64,000 nt of DNA from Pseudaeromonas sharmana (lineage in GTDB: Bacteria; Pseudomonadota; Gammaproteobacteria; Enterobacterales; Aeromonadaceae), in NCBI RefSeq assembly GCF_042649925.1, contig NZ_JBHSAF010000014.1, positions 744,001-808,000 of the forward strand. The letters are read 5' to 3'. A program made the position numbers and the translations under genes. Below are positions 35,201-43,440 of this stretch, piece after piece. Below the pieces are notes generated by a model, which saw only the letters and a list, made by a program, of their open reading frames with translations, searched no databases and had not been told where the DNA came from. The first letter of the stretch is position 1, and every line of letters starts with the position of its first letter.

Positions 35201-36250
35201 ATGGCCTTTACGATAGCCAGTGCCCCCCACGGCCACAGCCAACAAAAGACCGCCACCATGATGCGCTGGGTTTTGGCTGCCCTGCTCCCGGGAATCGCCA
35301 CCCAGTGCTATTTCTTTGGTTATGGTGTGCTGGTGCAACTGTTATTGGGACTCCTGACTGCCGCCGCCAGCGAGGCGCTGGTTCTGGCTCTGCGCCACCG
35401 GCCGATCGGTCGCCACCTGCAGGACAGCAGCGCCCTGTTAACTGGGGCCCTGCTGGCCGTCGCCTTGCCCCCTCTGGCGCCCTGGTGGCTGGTCATTATC
35501 GGCACCGTGTTTGCCATCATCGTCGCCAAGCAGCTGTATGGCGGGCTGGGACAGAATCCGTTCAATCCGGCGATGGTCGCCTACGTCCTGCTGCTGGTTT
35601 CGTTTCCCAGCCAAATGACCAGTTGGCAACCGGCGCACGGGCTGGCAATCGCCCAGCCCGATCTGCTGCAGGCGCTGCAGGCCATTCTGCACTCCGAGGC
35701 TGATCACTGGCGCCATACCATAGATGGTGTCACATCGGCGACACCGCTAGACAGCATGAAGACCCAGCTCGGAATGGGGCGTGATATCGCCACCATCCAG
35801 GCCCAGGCGCCGTTCGGCGACCTGGCCGGAATCGGCTGGGGATGGGTGAATCTGGCGTTTTTGGCTGGGGGGCTGTTTTTGATTCTGATTGGCACCATCG
35901 CCTGGCAGATCCCGACCGCCATGCTGCTGTCATTGACACTCTGTGCTGCGATTGCCCACGGTCTGCATCCGGAACAATTCATGGCCCCGCAGCTACAACT
36001 GCTCTCCGGCGCAACCATGCTCGGTGCCTTCTTCATCGCCACGGATCCGGTGACAGCGGCCACAACTCCACGCGGCCGGCTGCTATTTGGTGCCCTGATC
36101 GGCATACTGATCTTCGTCATCCGGAGTCTGGGCGGCTATCCCGATGGAGTGGCGTTTGCCGTGTTGCTGGCCAATATCTGCACACCGCTGATCGATAACA
36201 TCACACGGCCCGCTGTCTATGGCAGCCAGCGTCGCGCGGGAGGGAAGTAA
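35201..36250 (+). CDS. rnfD: Rnf complex subunit D
   Basis: 349 residues, nine or ten membrane helices. The covalent-FMN threonine motif is visible in L-L-S-G-A-T-M-L-G-A-F-F-I-A-T-D-P (Thr near 270-275), and N-P-A-M-V-A-Y near 125 is the family signature. It carries electrons across the membrane with RnfG. GAGGAG precedes the start, 6 bp after the rnfC stop; rnfG follows after 2 bp. Confidence 0.96.
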   Translation: MAFTIASAPHGHSQQKTATMMRWVLAALLPGIATQCYFFGYGVLVQLLLGLLTAAASEALVLALRHRPIGRHLQDSSALLTGALLAVALPPLAPWWLVIIGTVFAIIVAKQLYGGLGQNPFNPAMVAYVLLLVSFPSQMTSWQPAHGLAIAQPDLLQALQAILHSEADHWRHTIDGVTSATPLDSMKTQLGMGRDIATIQAQAPFGDLAGIGWGWVNLAFLAGGLFLILIGTIAWQIPTAMLLSLTLCAAIAHGLHPEQFMAPQLQLLSGATMLGAFFIATDPVTAATTPRGRLLFGALIGILIFVIRSLGGYPDGVAFAVLLANICTPLIDNITRPAVYGSQRRAGGK

Positions 36251-36252
36251 AC

Positions 36253-36873
36253 ATGCTCGCATCGATGCGCAACAATGGGCTGCGACTGGCGTTATTCGCG
36301 CTGGGCTGCACTGCTGTGGTCGCACTGACAGACCACCTGACGCGCCCGACCATAGCCCGCCAACAGCAGCAGCTGTTGCAGCAACGCCTTAGCGTCATGT
36401 TGCCGGCAGGCAGTTACGACAACGATCTGGCCGCCAGTTGCCGCCTGATGATAGCGCCGCAGGCGCTAGGCGATGCTCGCCCTCACCCTGTTTATGTCGC
36501 GCTTCGTAACGACCAGCCTAGTGGCTATATCATCGAATCTGTTGCCGCAGAGGGTTATGCCGGTGCCATCCGGCTGCTGACTGCCGTCGACGCGGACGGC
36601 CGCCTGTTGCGCCTCGAGGTGCTGGAGCATCATGAAACCCCCGGGCTGGGCGACAAGATAGAGCGCAGCAAGGGAAATTGGCTGGACGGGTTTGTGGGAC
36701 GGAGTCTCGGCAATAGCCGCTGGGCCGTCAAGAAAGACGGTGGCGACTTCGATTCCTTCAGTGGTGCCACCATCACACCGCGTGCCGTTGTCAACGGTGT
36801 GCATGGCCTGCTGCAATGGCTGGCCACCCATCCCGATATGAGTGCAGCACAACGCTGCCAAACGGAGCAGTAG
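36253..36873 (+). CDS. rnfG: Rnf complex subunit G
   Basis: 206 residues. One N-terminal membrane helix (about 6-24), then a periplasmic FMN-binding domain with the flavinylation motif D-S-F-S-G-A-T-I-T near residue 172, where FMN is attached through phosphate to the second Thr by ApbE. H-E-T-P-G-L-G-D-K-I is also typical. It accepts electrons from RnfD at the periplasmic face. Packed tightly between rnfD and rnfE (2-bp spacings). Confidence 0.96.
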   Translation: MLASMRNNGLRLALFALGCTAVVALTDHLTRPTIARQQQQLLQQRLSVMLPAGSYDNDLAASCRLMIAPQALGDARPHPVYVALRNDQPSGYIIESVAAEGYAGAIRLLTAVDADGRLLRLEVLEHHETPGLGDKIERSKGNWLDGFVGRSLGNSRWAVKKDGGDFDSFSGATITPRAVVNGVHGLLQWLATHPDMSAAQRCQTEQ

Positions 36874-36875
36874 GC

Positions 36876-37580
36876 ATGACGCAGAGTAATCGAATCGCGT
36901 GGGGTGACATCGCCCGTCAGGGACTGTGGAAAAACAATCCGGCTCTGGTGCAGGTGCTGGGGCTTTGCCCGACCCTGGCCGTCACTAACTCGGCCACCAA
37001 TGCCCTGGGTCTTGGCATCGCCACCACCTTGGTCCTGATGCTCAGCAACGTCGCAATCTCCATCGCCCGACGCTGGACCCCCAGCGAAATCCGCATTCCT
37101 GTGTATGTGATGATCATTGCGGCGCTGGTCACCTGTGTACAACTGCTGATGAATGCCTACGTCTACGACCTGTATCAGGCGCTTGGCATCTTTATTGCCC
37201 TGATCGTGACCAACTGCATCATCATTGGCCGTGCCGAGGCATTTGCCAGCCGCAATACACCGCTGGCTGCGCTGTTTGACGGTCTGATGATGGGGCTGGG
37301 ATTCTCGCTGGTACTGCTGTTGCTGGGCGCGAGCCGCGAGCTACTGGGTGCCGGCACTCTGTTTGACGGTGCCGATCAACTGCTGGGCCCCTGGGCCAGC
37401 GTGCTCAAGGTACAGCTGTTCACCGCCGATGCCGGCTTCCTGCTGGCAATACTGCCCCCTGGCGCCTTTCTGGCTCTCGGCTTCCTGATTGCACTTAAGA
37501 ACGTCATCGATGCACGTTTTGCACGGCGCAAAACGGTAGCCCCTGTTGTGGTCGAGCGCGCTCGCATGACCACACTCTAA
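36876..37580 (+). CDS. rnfE: Rnf complex subunit E
   Basis: 234 residues from the ATG at 36876. Six membrane helices, a paralogue of RnfA with inverted topology. W-K-N-N-P-A-L-V-Q-V-L-G-L-C-P-T-L-A at the start and V-T-N-C-I-I-I-G-R-A-E-A-F-A near 115 carry the two Cys motifs of the shared membrane [2Fe-2S] site. It ends the rnf genes; nth follows after 14 bp. Confidence 0.96.
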   Translation: MTQSNRIAWGDIARQGLWKNNPALVQVLGLCPTLAVTNSATNALGLGIATTLVLMLSNVAISIARRWTPSEIRIPVYVMIIAALVTCVQLLMNAYVYDLYQALGIFIALIVTNCIIIGRAEAFASRNTPLAALFDGLMMGLGFSLVLLLLGASRELLGAGTLFDGADQLLGPWASVLKVQLFTADAGFLLAILPPGAFLALGFLIALKNVIDARFARRKTVAPVVVERARMTTL

Positions 37581-37594
37581 GCACCGGAGGGCGC

Positions 37595-38230
37595 ATGAAC
37601 AACGTCAAGCGGCTGCAGATCCTCGAGCGGTTACGGGCCGCCAACCCACATCCGACTACCGAGCTGAACTACAGCACGCCGTTCGAATTGCTGATTGCAG
37701 TTATCTTGTCGGCGCAGGCCACCGATGTCAGTGTCAACAAGGCGACAGAACGTCTCTATCCGATGGCCAATACACCGGCGGCCATACTGGCGCTCGGCGT
37801 CGATGGCCTCAAGGAGTACATCAAGACCATAGGGCTGTATAACGCTAAGGCCGAGAACATTATCAAGACCTGCGCCCAGCTGCTGGCGCGGCACAATGGT
37901 GAAGTCCCGGCAGACAGAGCAGCCCTTGAGGCGCTCCCCGGTGTGGGCAGAAAGACTGCGAATGTGGTGCTGAACACCGCGTTTGGCTGGCCAACGATTG
38001 CCGTCGACACCCATATCTTTCGCGTCAGCAACCGCACTGGATTTGCCGTTGGCAAGGATGTCGACGCGGTGGAGCAAAAGCTGCTGAAGGTGGTGCCTGC
38101 CGAGTTCAAACTCGACGTACACCACTGGCTGATCCTGCACGGCCGCTACACCTGCGTGGCACGCAAGCCCCGTTGCGGCTCCTGCCTGATAGAAGATCTG
38201 TGCGAGTTTAAGGACAAGACAGAGATCTGA
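37595..38230 (+). CDS. nth: Endonuclease III
   Basis: 211 residues, E. coli length. Helix-hairpin-helix L-P-G-V-G-R-K-T-A with catalytic K120, and D138 in V-D-T-H. The C-terminal [4Fe-4S] loop has spacing C-x6-C-x2-C-x5-C (C-V-A-R-K-P-R-C-G-S-C). It removes oxidised pyrimidines by glycosylase and AP-lyase action. GGAGG precedes the ATG. It sits at the end of the rnf operon as in E. coli. No rightward terminator with T-run follows. Confidence 0.97.
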   Translation: MNNVKRLQILERLRAANPHPTTELNYSTPFELLIAVILSAQATDVSVNKATERLYPMANTPAAILALGVDGLKEYIKTIGLYNAKAENIIKTCAQLLARHNGEVPADRAALEALPGVGRKTANVVLNTAFGWPTIAVDTHIFRVSNRTGFAVGKDVDAVEQKLLKVVPAEFKLDVHHWLILHGRYTCVARKPRCGSCLIEDLCEFKDKTEI

Positions 38231-38272
38231 CGCCGGCTTGCCGATTTACGCCGGAAACCACCGCTACCGCGC

Positions 38273-38295
38273 AAAAAAGCCCCGCACTGCGGGGC
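38273..38295 (-). terminator. Leftward Rho-independent terminator with no obvious gene
   Basis: A 7-bp perfect GC stem (38279-38285 with 38289-38295) is followed, read leftward, by T6. There is no T-run in the rightward direction, so it is not an nth terminator. No leftward coding sequence lies to its right before the rightward gene at 38756. Confidence 0.75.
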
Positions 38296-38755
38296 GGGCC
38301 AAATCCGTGAACGCAAATGTCTGGCAGCTGGCTCTCAACGCCGCGAACCGCGTCCTGCGGCATCACACATGTCGTTGATTAACCCGCCATTCAATCTGCA
38401 TAACGCACACACAGATCATCGAAATACCATGCTCACTCGATAGCGTGCAGGTTGCAAAAAATGAGTTATCACAGCCGATGTACAGCGCTATCTTGAGATG
38501 TCCAAGGTATAAGCAGAATAAATACTTAATTTACCCGCAACGAGATGACGTCGTGATTCATGCCGAGCAGGTTGCAGGCAAGAAACCAGGAGCCCGGCGC
38601 CGAACAGCCTATTAGCGCTGGCTGGTCACGGATTGACGATCAATATATTGCTCCAAATGGAACAACCATGTTCTGCTGTCGCCTGGCCTGCACGTCGTTC
38701 TGACATGGTTTGCACCCCGGCCGCCCTTTTCACCTCAGCAACAGGAAAACACACT
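38296..38755. other. Non-coding stretch, possible leftward small RNA
   Basis: No convincing coding sequence. The leftward terminator at its left edge suggests a short leftward transcript; small GC hairpins are visible near 38341-38352 on that strand. The right end must hold the promoter of the Bax-inhibitor-like gene; an A/T-rich stretch (about 38506-38532) is the most promoter-like part. Confidence 0.35.
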
Positions 38756-39415
38756 ATGGATATGGAAATTGTTCGCCCCGGCGACGAGCGCAGTGGCAGC
38801 CTGAGCCCGGCAATGTATAACTTCACCATCGGCCTGACGCTGGTGTGGGGATTTGTCATCAACTGGTTGATGGTGGCGAACATCTCCCCGGAGGCGATCG
38901 CCCAGATACCACAGCTGGTGTTTTTTATCGGCTATTTTGCGTGTTGCATGTTGGGGATCTATCTGTTCAAAAGCTCGGATAAGCCGCTGGTGAGCTTTAT
39001 CGGTTACAACCTGGTCGTCATCCCGTTTGGACTGGTGATCAACCTGGTGGTCAGCCAGTACGATCCGGTACTGGTCTACGATGCATTGCGGGTCACCACC
39101 CTGGTTACCGTCGGCATGATGTGTCTGGGCAGCCTGTTCCCCGCGTTCTTCCAGCGCTTGGCCCCTGCGCTGACCATAGCACTGTTGCTGGTCATCATCG
39201 TCGAGCTGGTCGAGGTGTTCATCTTCAATATTCACCATCCACTGCTGGACTGGGCTGTGGCCGTGATCTTCTGCGGCTACATCGCCTACGACTGGAGCCA
39301 GGCCAACAGCCTGCCGCGCACGCTGGACAACGCCATCGACTCTGCGGCGGCACTTTACATGGACATCATCAACCTGTTCCTGCGCATCCTGCGCATCATG
39401 GGGCGCAATCGCTGA
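38756..39415 (+). CDS. Bax inhibitor-1 family membrane protein
   Basis: 219 residues from the ATG at 38756 (AGGA upstream). Seven membrane helices spread over residues about 20-210, and the family's C-terminal acidic/aromatic pattern Y-I-A-Y-D-W-S-Q, then A-L-Y-M-D-I-I-N-L-F-L-R-I-L-R-I-M-G. The D-I-I-N-L-F segment is the BI-1 (UPF0005) hallmark. Bacterial members are pH-gated Ca2+ leak channels or FtsH substrates such as YccA; the role here is not known. Single gene with a shared terminator. Confidence 0.88.
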   Translation: MDMEIVRPGDERSGSLSPAMYNFTIGLTLVWGFVINWLMVANISPEAIAQIPQLVFFIGYFACCMLGIYLFKSSDKPLVSFIGYNLVVIPFGLVINLVVSQYDPVLVYDALRVTTLVTVGMMCLGSLFPAFFQRLAPALTIALLLVIIVELVEVFIFNIHHPLLDWAVAVIFCGYIAYDWSQANSLPRTLDNAIDSAAALYMDIINLFLRILRIMGRNR

Positions 39416-39436
39416 GACGCCCGATCTTGCGCGCAT

Positions 39437-39464
39437 AAAAAAACCCCGCCATGGCGGGGTTTTT
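39437..39464. terminator. Bidirectional terminator
   Basis: A CCCCGCC/GGCGGGG stem with an AT loop has A7 on the left and T5 on the right. It serves both the Bax-inhibitor-like gene and the convergent speA. Confidence 0.93.
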
Positions 39465-39485
39465 GCGTGTTGCCGCCGAGGTGTA

Positions 39486-41390
39486 TTACTCGTCGTCTTC
39501 GAGGTATGCATAACCTTGCAAGCCGGCATCCAGATCGGCCAGCAACGCGGCTCGCGTCTCGGCATCCAGTGACGGGTGAGCCGCCAGCACTTCGTAATTT
39601 TCACGAATGCGCTCTGGCTTGATGTTGACGTAACGCAGCAGGTTATCAACCGTATCGCCACGGATGATGTGACTGATCACCGGCTTGCCATTCTCATCCA
39701 GGCAGATGTCGGCACTGTGAGTATCACCAAACAGGTTATGCAGATCCCCCAGGATCTCCTGATAGGCGCCAACCAAGAAGAAGCCCATGTAGCAGGTTTC
39801 ATCGTCGGCAAACTCCGGCATCGGCAGCGTGCTCTCGACCCCTACGCCATCCACATAGTGATCCACCATGCCGTCGGAGTCACAGGTGATATCCAGCACC
39901 ACACCCCGACGCACCGGAGGGCGGTTCAGACCGGATAGCGGCATGACCGGGAAGATTTGATCAATCCCCCAGGCATCTGGCAACGACTGGAACAATGAGA
40001 AGTTGACGAAGCACTTGTCAGCCAGCTTGTCGTTGAGATCATCAAGCATGGCGCGATGTTGGCGGTTGATGGGGTTCAACAGCTCTTTGACGCGCAGGCA
40101 CAGGTTCAGGTGCAGCTCTTCGGCCCAGGCTCGCTCCGTCAGCGTCATCAGACCCATGGTGTACTGGCTATGCACATCGGCCAAGTCGGCTACCGAGTCG
40201 TGGAAAATTTCCAGCAGCCCCGGATCCTCCTCATTGAGCTCCATCCAGCTGCGCCACATGTTTTGCAGCAGCAACGGCGCCGTCTCGTCCGGTGCTTCCA
40301 GCTCGCGGCTCTCGACCTTCTCGGTGCCGATGACATTGGAGATGAGCACCGCATGGTGAGCGGTAATGGCGCGGCCAGACTCACTGATGATCGTCGGATA
40401 CGGCAGATCGAACTCGCGACAGACGTCACCGATGCCCCATACCACGTTATTGGCGTATTCACGCAAACTGTAGTTCGCAGAACAGTGGCTTTGCGAACGG
40501 GAGCCCTCGTAATCCACCCCCAGACCACCGCCGACGTCAACGACATCGATGGCGGCACCGAGGCGGCGCAGTTCCGCATAGAAACGACCGCACTCGCGAA
40601 TGCCACTCTGGATGTCGCGAATGTTGGCGATCTGTGATCCCAGATGGAAATGCACCAGTTGCAGCCACTCCAGTTTGCCCAGCTCGCGCAAACGGTCGAC
40701 CAGGCGCAGAATCTGGGCGGCTGACAAGCCAAACTTTGATTTTTCACCACCACTGGCCTGCCACTTGCCAGCGCTTTGATGCGCTAAACGAGCACGCACA
40801 CCGATACGCGGTGCCACCTTCAGCCGTTCAGCCTCATCCAGAACCAGTTCCAGCTCGGAGGGTTTCTCGACCACGATATAGACATCGTGCCCCATCAATC
40901 CACCCAGCAGGGCATGACGGACGTATTCGCGATCCTTGTAGCCGTTACAGACAATCACGGTGCCGTGCTCATGGCGATGCGACAACACGGCCAGCAATTC
41001 CGGCTTGGAACCGGCTTCCAGCCCCAGCCGCGGCTTATCGTCATAGGCTCGCGCGATGGACTCGATAACCTGATTTTGCTGGTTTACCTTGATCGGATAG
41101 ACGCACTGGTAGCGCCCTTGGTAACCATAACTTTCAATCGCCTGCTGGAAGGCGCCAAACAGCGCATCCACCCGACTCTTGATGATGTCCGGGAATCGCA
41201 ACAAGACAGGGGCAGCGTAACCCTGCTTGCGCAGCTCCTCGATAATGTCGACAAGCGAAATGCGATGCTCGGGGCGACGCTTGTCCGGCGCCACCACAAC
41301 ATTGCCGTTGTCATCCAGATGAAAAAAGCCACCGCCCCAGTAAGGCAGGTTATAGACCTTGAGAGCGTCCGCTGAGGACCAGTTAGTCAT
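39486..41390 (-). CDS. speA: Biosynthetic arginine decarboxylase
   Basis: 634 residues, normal SpeA length. PLP lysine K101 in V-Y-P-I-K-V-N-Q; G-G-G-L-G-V-D-Y-E-G in the PLP-phosphate loop; C-D-S-D-G near the C-terminal active site. It makes agmatine from arginine, the first step of one putrescine route. GAGG lies 8 nt before the ATG. A 24-codon leader frame, M-M-E-V-W-L-D-C to Y-C-E-A, ends 3 bp before the start but has no clear ribosome-binding site of its own. A large hairpin lies further up the leader. Confidence 0.96.
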   Translation of the reverse strand: MTNWSSADALKVYNLPYWGGGFFHLDDNGNVVVAPDKRRPEHRISLVDIIEELRKQGYAAPVLLRFPDIIKSRVDALFGAFQQAIESYGYQGRYQCVYPIKVNQQNQVIESIARAYDDKPRLGLEAGSKPELLAVLSHRHEHGTVIVCNGYKDREYVRHALLGGLMGHDVYIVVEKPSELELVLDEAERLKVAPRIGVRARLAHQSAGKWQASGGEKSKFGLSAAQILRLVDRLRELGKLEWLQLVHFHLGSQIANIRDIQSGIRECGRFYAELRRLGAAIDVVDVGGGLGVDYEGSRSQSHCSANYSLREYANNVVWGIGDVCREFDLPYPTIISESGRAITAHHAVLISNVIGTEKVESRELEAPDETAPLLLQNMWRSWMELNEEDPGLLEIFHDSVADLADVHSQYTMGLMTLTERAWAEELHLNLCLRVKELLNPINRQHRAMLDDLNDKLADKCFVNFSLFQSLPDAWGIDQIFPVMPLSGLNRPPVRRGVVLDITCDSDGMVDHYVDGVGVESTLPMPEFADDETCYMGFFLVGAYQEILGDLHNLFGDTHSADICLDENGKPVISHIIRGDTVDNLLRYVNIKPERIRENYEVLAAHPSLDAETRAALLADLDAGLQGYAYLEDDE

Positions 41391-41490
41391 GGGCTATGCC
41401 TCGCAATAAGACTTCCACTCCGGGAAATCGTTACTGGCCAAATCACAATCCAGCCACACTTCCATCATGGAAGGCGCTGGGGTAGCTGTT

Positions 41491-41540
41491 GCCCGCAGAG
41501 CTTGGGCTCCAATGCGCTGCTGCATGCTGCGGGCCTTTTT
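41491..41540. other. Large stem-loop in the speA leader, T-run on the plus strand
   Basis: GCCCGCAG (41491-41498) pairs with CTGCGGGC (41527-41534) around a 28-nt loop. On the plus strand it is followed by T5 and would terminate a rightward transcript; on the minus strand it is a leader hairpin of speA, 100-150 nt before the start codon. Either role is possible. Confidence 0.4.
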
Positions 41541-41778
41541 CATTCCCATGATATGGGGGTCATGGTCAGAGCTGCCCGGTCGGGCTCACTTGCCTTGCCA
41601 CGCAGCCAACCGTACCGCCATGGGTGGCGGATACAGCAACAGTTGATGGCAGGGAAAGAATGAGTTGAGTCAACGCACGGCAGCTTTCGTAATCAACGAC
41701 GACAACATCGGACATCCCGGCGTTCACCCCTTTGGTTCAACGTTTCGGTCAGCATGCAGACACACCCTGACACTAGAT

Positions 41779-41851
41779 AAAAGCCCCTCGACCGAAGTCG
41801 AAGGGCTGCGTATTCATTCAACCGCCAGACAGCCTTGTCTGACCGTTATTT
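41779..41851 (-). ncRNA. Candidate small leftward RNA between speA and pepT
   Basis: Read leftward: TTGGCA (41887-41882), an 18-bp spacer, TACACT (41863-41858) and a GC-rich discriminator as in stable-RNA promoters. Then come a hairpin CAGACA-AGGC-TGTCTG, a linker, and a UUCG-loop hairpin (41782-41807) followed by T4. No coding frame fits. The remaining 41391-42146 stretch holds only the speA leader features, A/T-rich sequence near 41917-41970 and the pepT promoter region. Confidence 0.4.
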
Positions 41852-42146
41852 TCGCGGAGTGTACACACAGTTTTTTCCAATTGCCAACGGAAATCTTGAC
41901 GTCAAAAACTCCAAAAAAAACAAGGTTTACAGCACAAATGAGAATTCATGAAAACTGAATGAATAATTACCCAAAATCAGCCTAGGCCCCATGCTCGCCT
42001 GCAGCCCCGGATAACCAGATGAACCCTAGATCACCACGGAAAAAACCAGCATAAGCTACTGAAAACATGCGTTTGCGCAATAATAGTCTCTGATGCCATC
42101 GGCATACTGTGACACCCTGACTATGAAACGCACAGAGTCCACCGCC

Positions 42147-43382
42147 ATGGAAAAATTGTTGTCCCGCTTCTTTCGCTATATCGCCGTTGATACCCGCTCC
42201 GATGAGCGTCATGCCCGCTGCCCCTCCACCGCGGGCCAATTGAAACTGGCCGTCATGCTGAACGAAGAGCTCAACGACATGGGGCTCAGCGATGTGACGC
42301 TGGACGACAACGGTTACCTGACCGCTCGCCTGCCGAGCAATGCGCCGCAGCCGGTACCGGCTATCGGCTTCATCGCCCACATGGATACGGCACCGGATTA
42401 TTCCGGCAAGCACGTCAAACCTCAGTTGGTGGAGCAGTATCAGGGCGGCGAGATAGCCCTGGGCAAAGGGATTGAATACCTGAGCCCTCGGGATTTTCCA
42501 ATATTGCGTAATTACATCGGCCAGGATCTGATCACGACGGATGGCACCACGCTGCTCGGCGCGGACGACAAGGCCGGTATTGCCGAAATCCTCACCGCCA
42601 TTGCCTATTTACAGGCTCACCCGGAAATAGTGCACGGCGACATTTATATCGGCTTTACCCCGGATGAGGAGATCGGCCGCGGCGCTAACCTGTTCCCACT
42701 GGACCGTTTTCCTGCCCGCTGGGCTTACACTGTGGATGGGGGCGAGCTGGGCGAACTGGAATTTGAGAATTTCAATGCCGCCACCGCCACGATAGAGGTA
42801 CGCGGCAACAATGTGCACCCCGGCACGGCCAAGGGCATCATGGTCAATAGTCAGACGCTGGCGGCCCAATTTCATGCCGCCATGCCCGCCGATCAGACCC
42901 CGGAATGTACCGAAGGCTACGAAGGTTTCTTCCACCTGATCAACCTGCAAGGCTCCGTGGAAAAGAGCTGTCTGACCTACATCATTCGCGACTTCGATGC
43001 AGACAATTTTGCGCAACGACACGACTTCCTGGCTGACAGGGTGGCACAGTGGAATAGCAAATTGGATCAACCACGTTTTACGCTGACCATCCAGGAGAGC
43101 TACCGCAACATGCGCGAGATGGTGGAGCCGCACCAGCACATTATCGATATTGCCGAGCAGGCCATGCGCGAAGTCGGCATTACCCCGCTGATCAAGCCGA
43201 TCCGTGGCGGCACCGACGGTTCACGACTCTCCTTCATGGGGCTACCCTGCCCGAATCTGTTTACCGGCGGTCACAATTTCCATGGCAAGCATGAATTCAT
43301 TCCGCTGCAATCCATGGAAAAGGCCGTAGAGACTCTCGTCGCCATCGCCCGCCTGACTGTCACAGCGTCGTCATCAATCTGA
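42147..43382 (+). CDS. pepT: Peptidase T (tripeptidase)
   Basis: 411 residues from the ATG at 42147, which aligns with the E. coli start; 18 codons upstream are open but have no better ribosome-binding site. M20 zinc peptidase motifs: A-H-M-D-T-A-P near 75-82, T-D-G-T-T-L-L-G-A-D-D-K-A-G-I, T-P-D-E-E-I-G-R-G with the catalytic Glu, and the C-terminal H-G-K-H-E-F. It removes the N-terminal residue of tripeptides in the cytosol. The acyltransferase gene follows after 58 bp in the same direction. Confidence 0.95.
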   Translation: MEKLLSRFFRYIAVDTRSDERHARCPSTAGQLKLAVMLNEELNDMGLSDVTLDDNGYLTARLPSNAPQPVPAIGFIAHMDTAPDYSGKHVKPQLVEQYQGGEIALGKGIEYLSPRDFPILRNYIGQDLITTDGTTLLGADDKAGIAEILTAIAYLQAHPEIVHGDIYIGFTPDEEIGRGANLFPLDRFPARWAYTVDGGELGELEFENFNAATATIEVRGNNVHPGTAKGIMVNSQTLAAQFHAAMPADQTPECTEGYEGFFHLINLQGSVEKSCLTYIIRDFDADNFAQRHDFLADRVAQWNSKLDQPRFTLTIQESYRNMREMVEPHQHIIDIAEQAMREVGITPLIKPIRGGTDGSRLSFMGLPCPNLFTGGHNFHGKHEFIPLQSMEKAVETLVAIARLTVTASSSI

Positions 43383-43440
43383 CGTAATCCATTCATCTGG
43401 GCTGCACATACTGGTCTCCGGTTCTGCCGGAGGCCACATC

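Noticed and set aside
34267..35301. Long open frame on the minus strand across the rnfC repeats
   Set aside because: It mirrors the GC-rich, stop-poor repeat DNA of rnfC, has no homology I recognise and spans the assembly gaps.
41665..41958. 97-codon rightward frame upstream of pepT
   Set aside because: No ribosome-binding site, no recognisable domain, and it covers the hairpin and promoter of the candidate small RNA.
42060..42085. Possible PurR box before pepT (GCGCAAACGCATG on the minus strand)
   Set aside because: Only one half matches the PurR palindrome.
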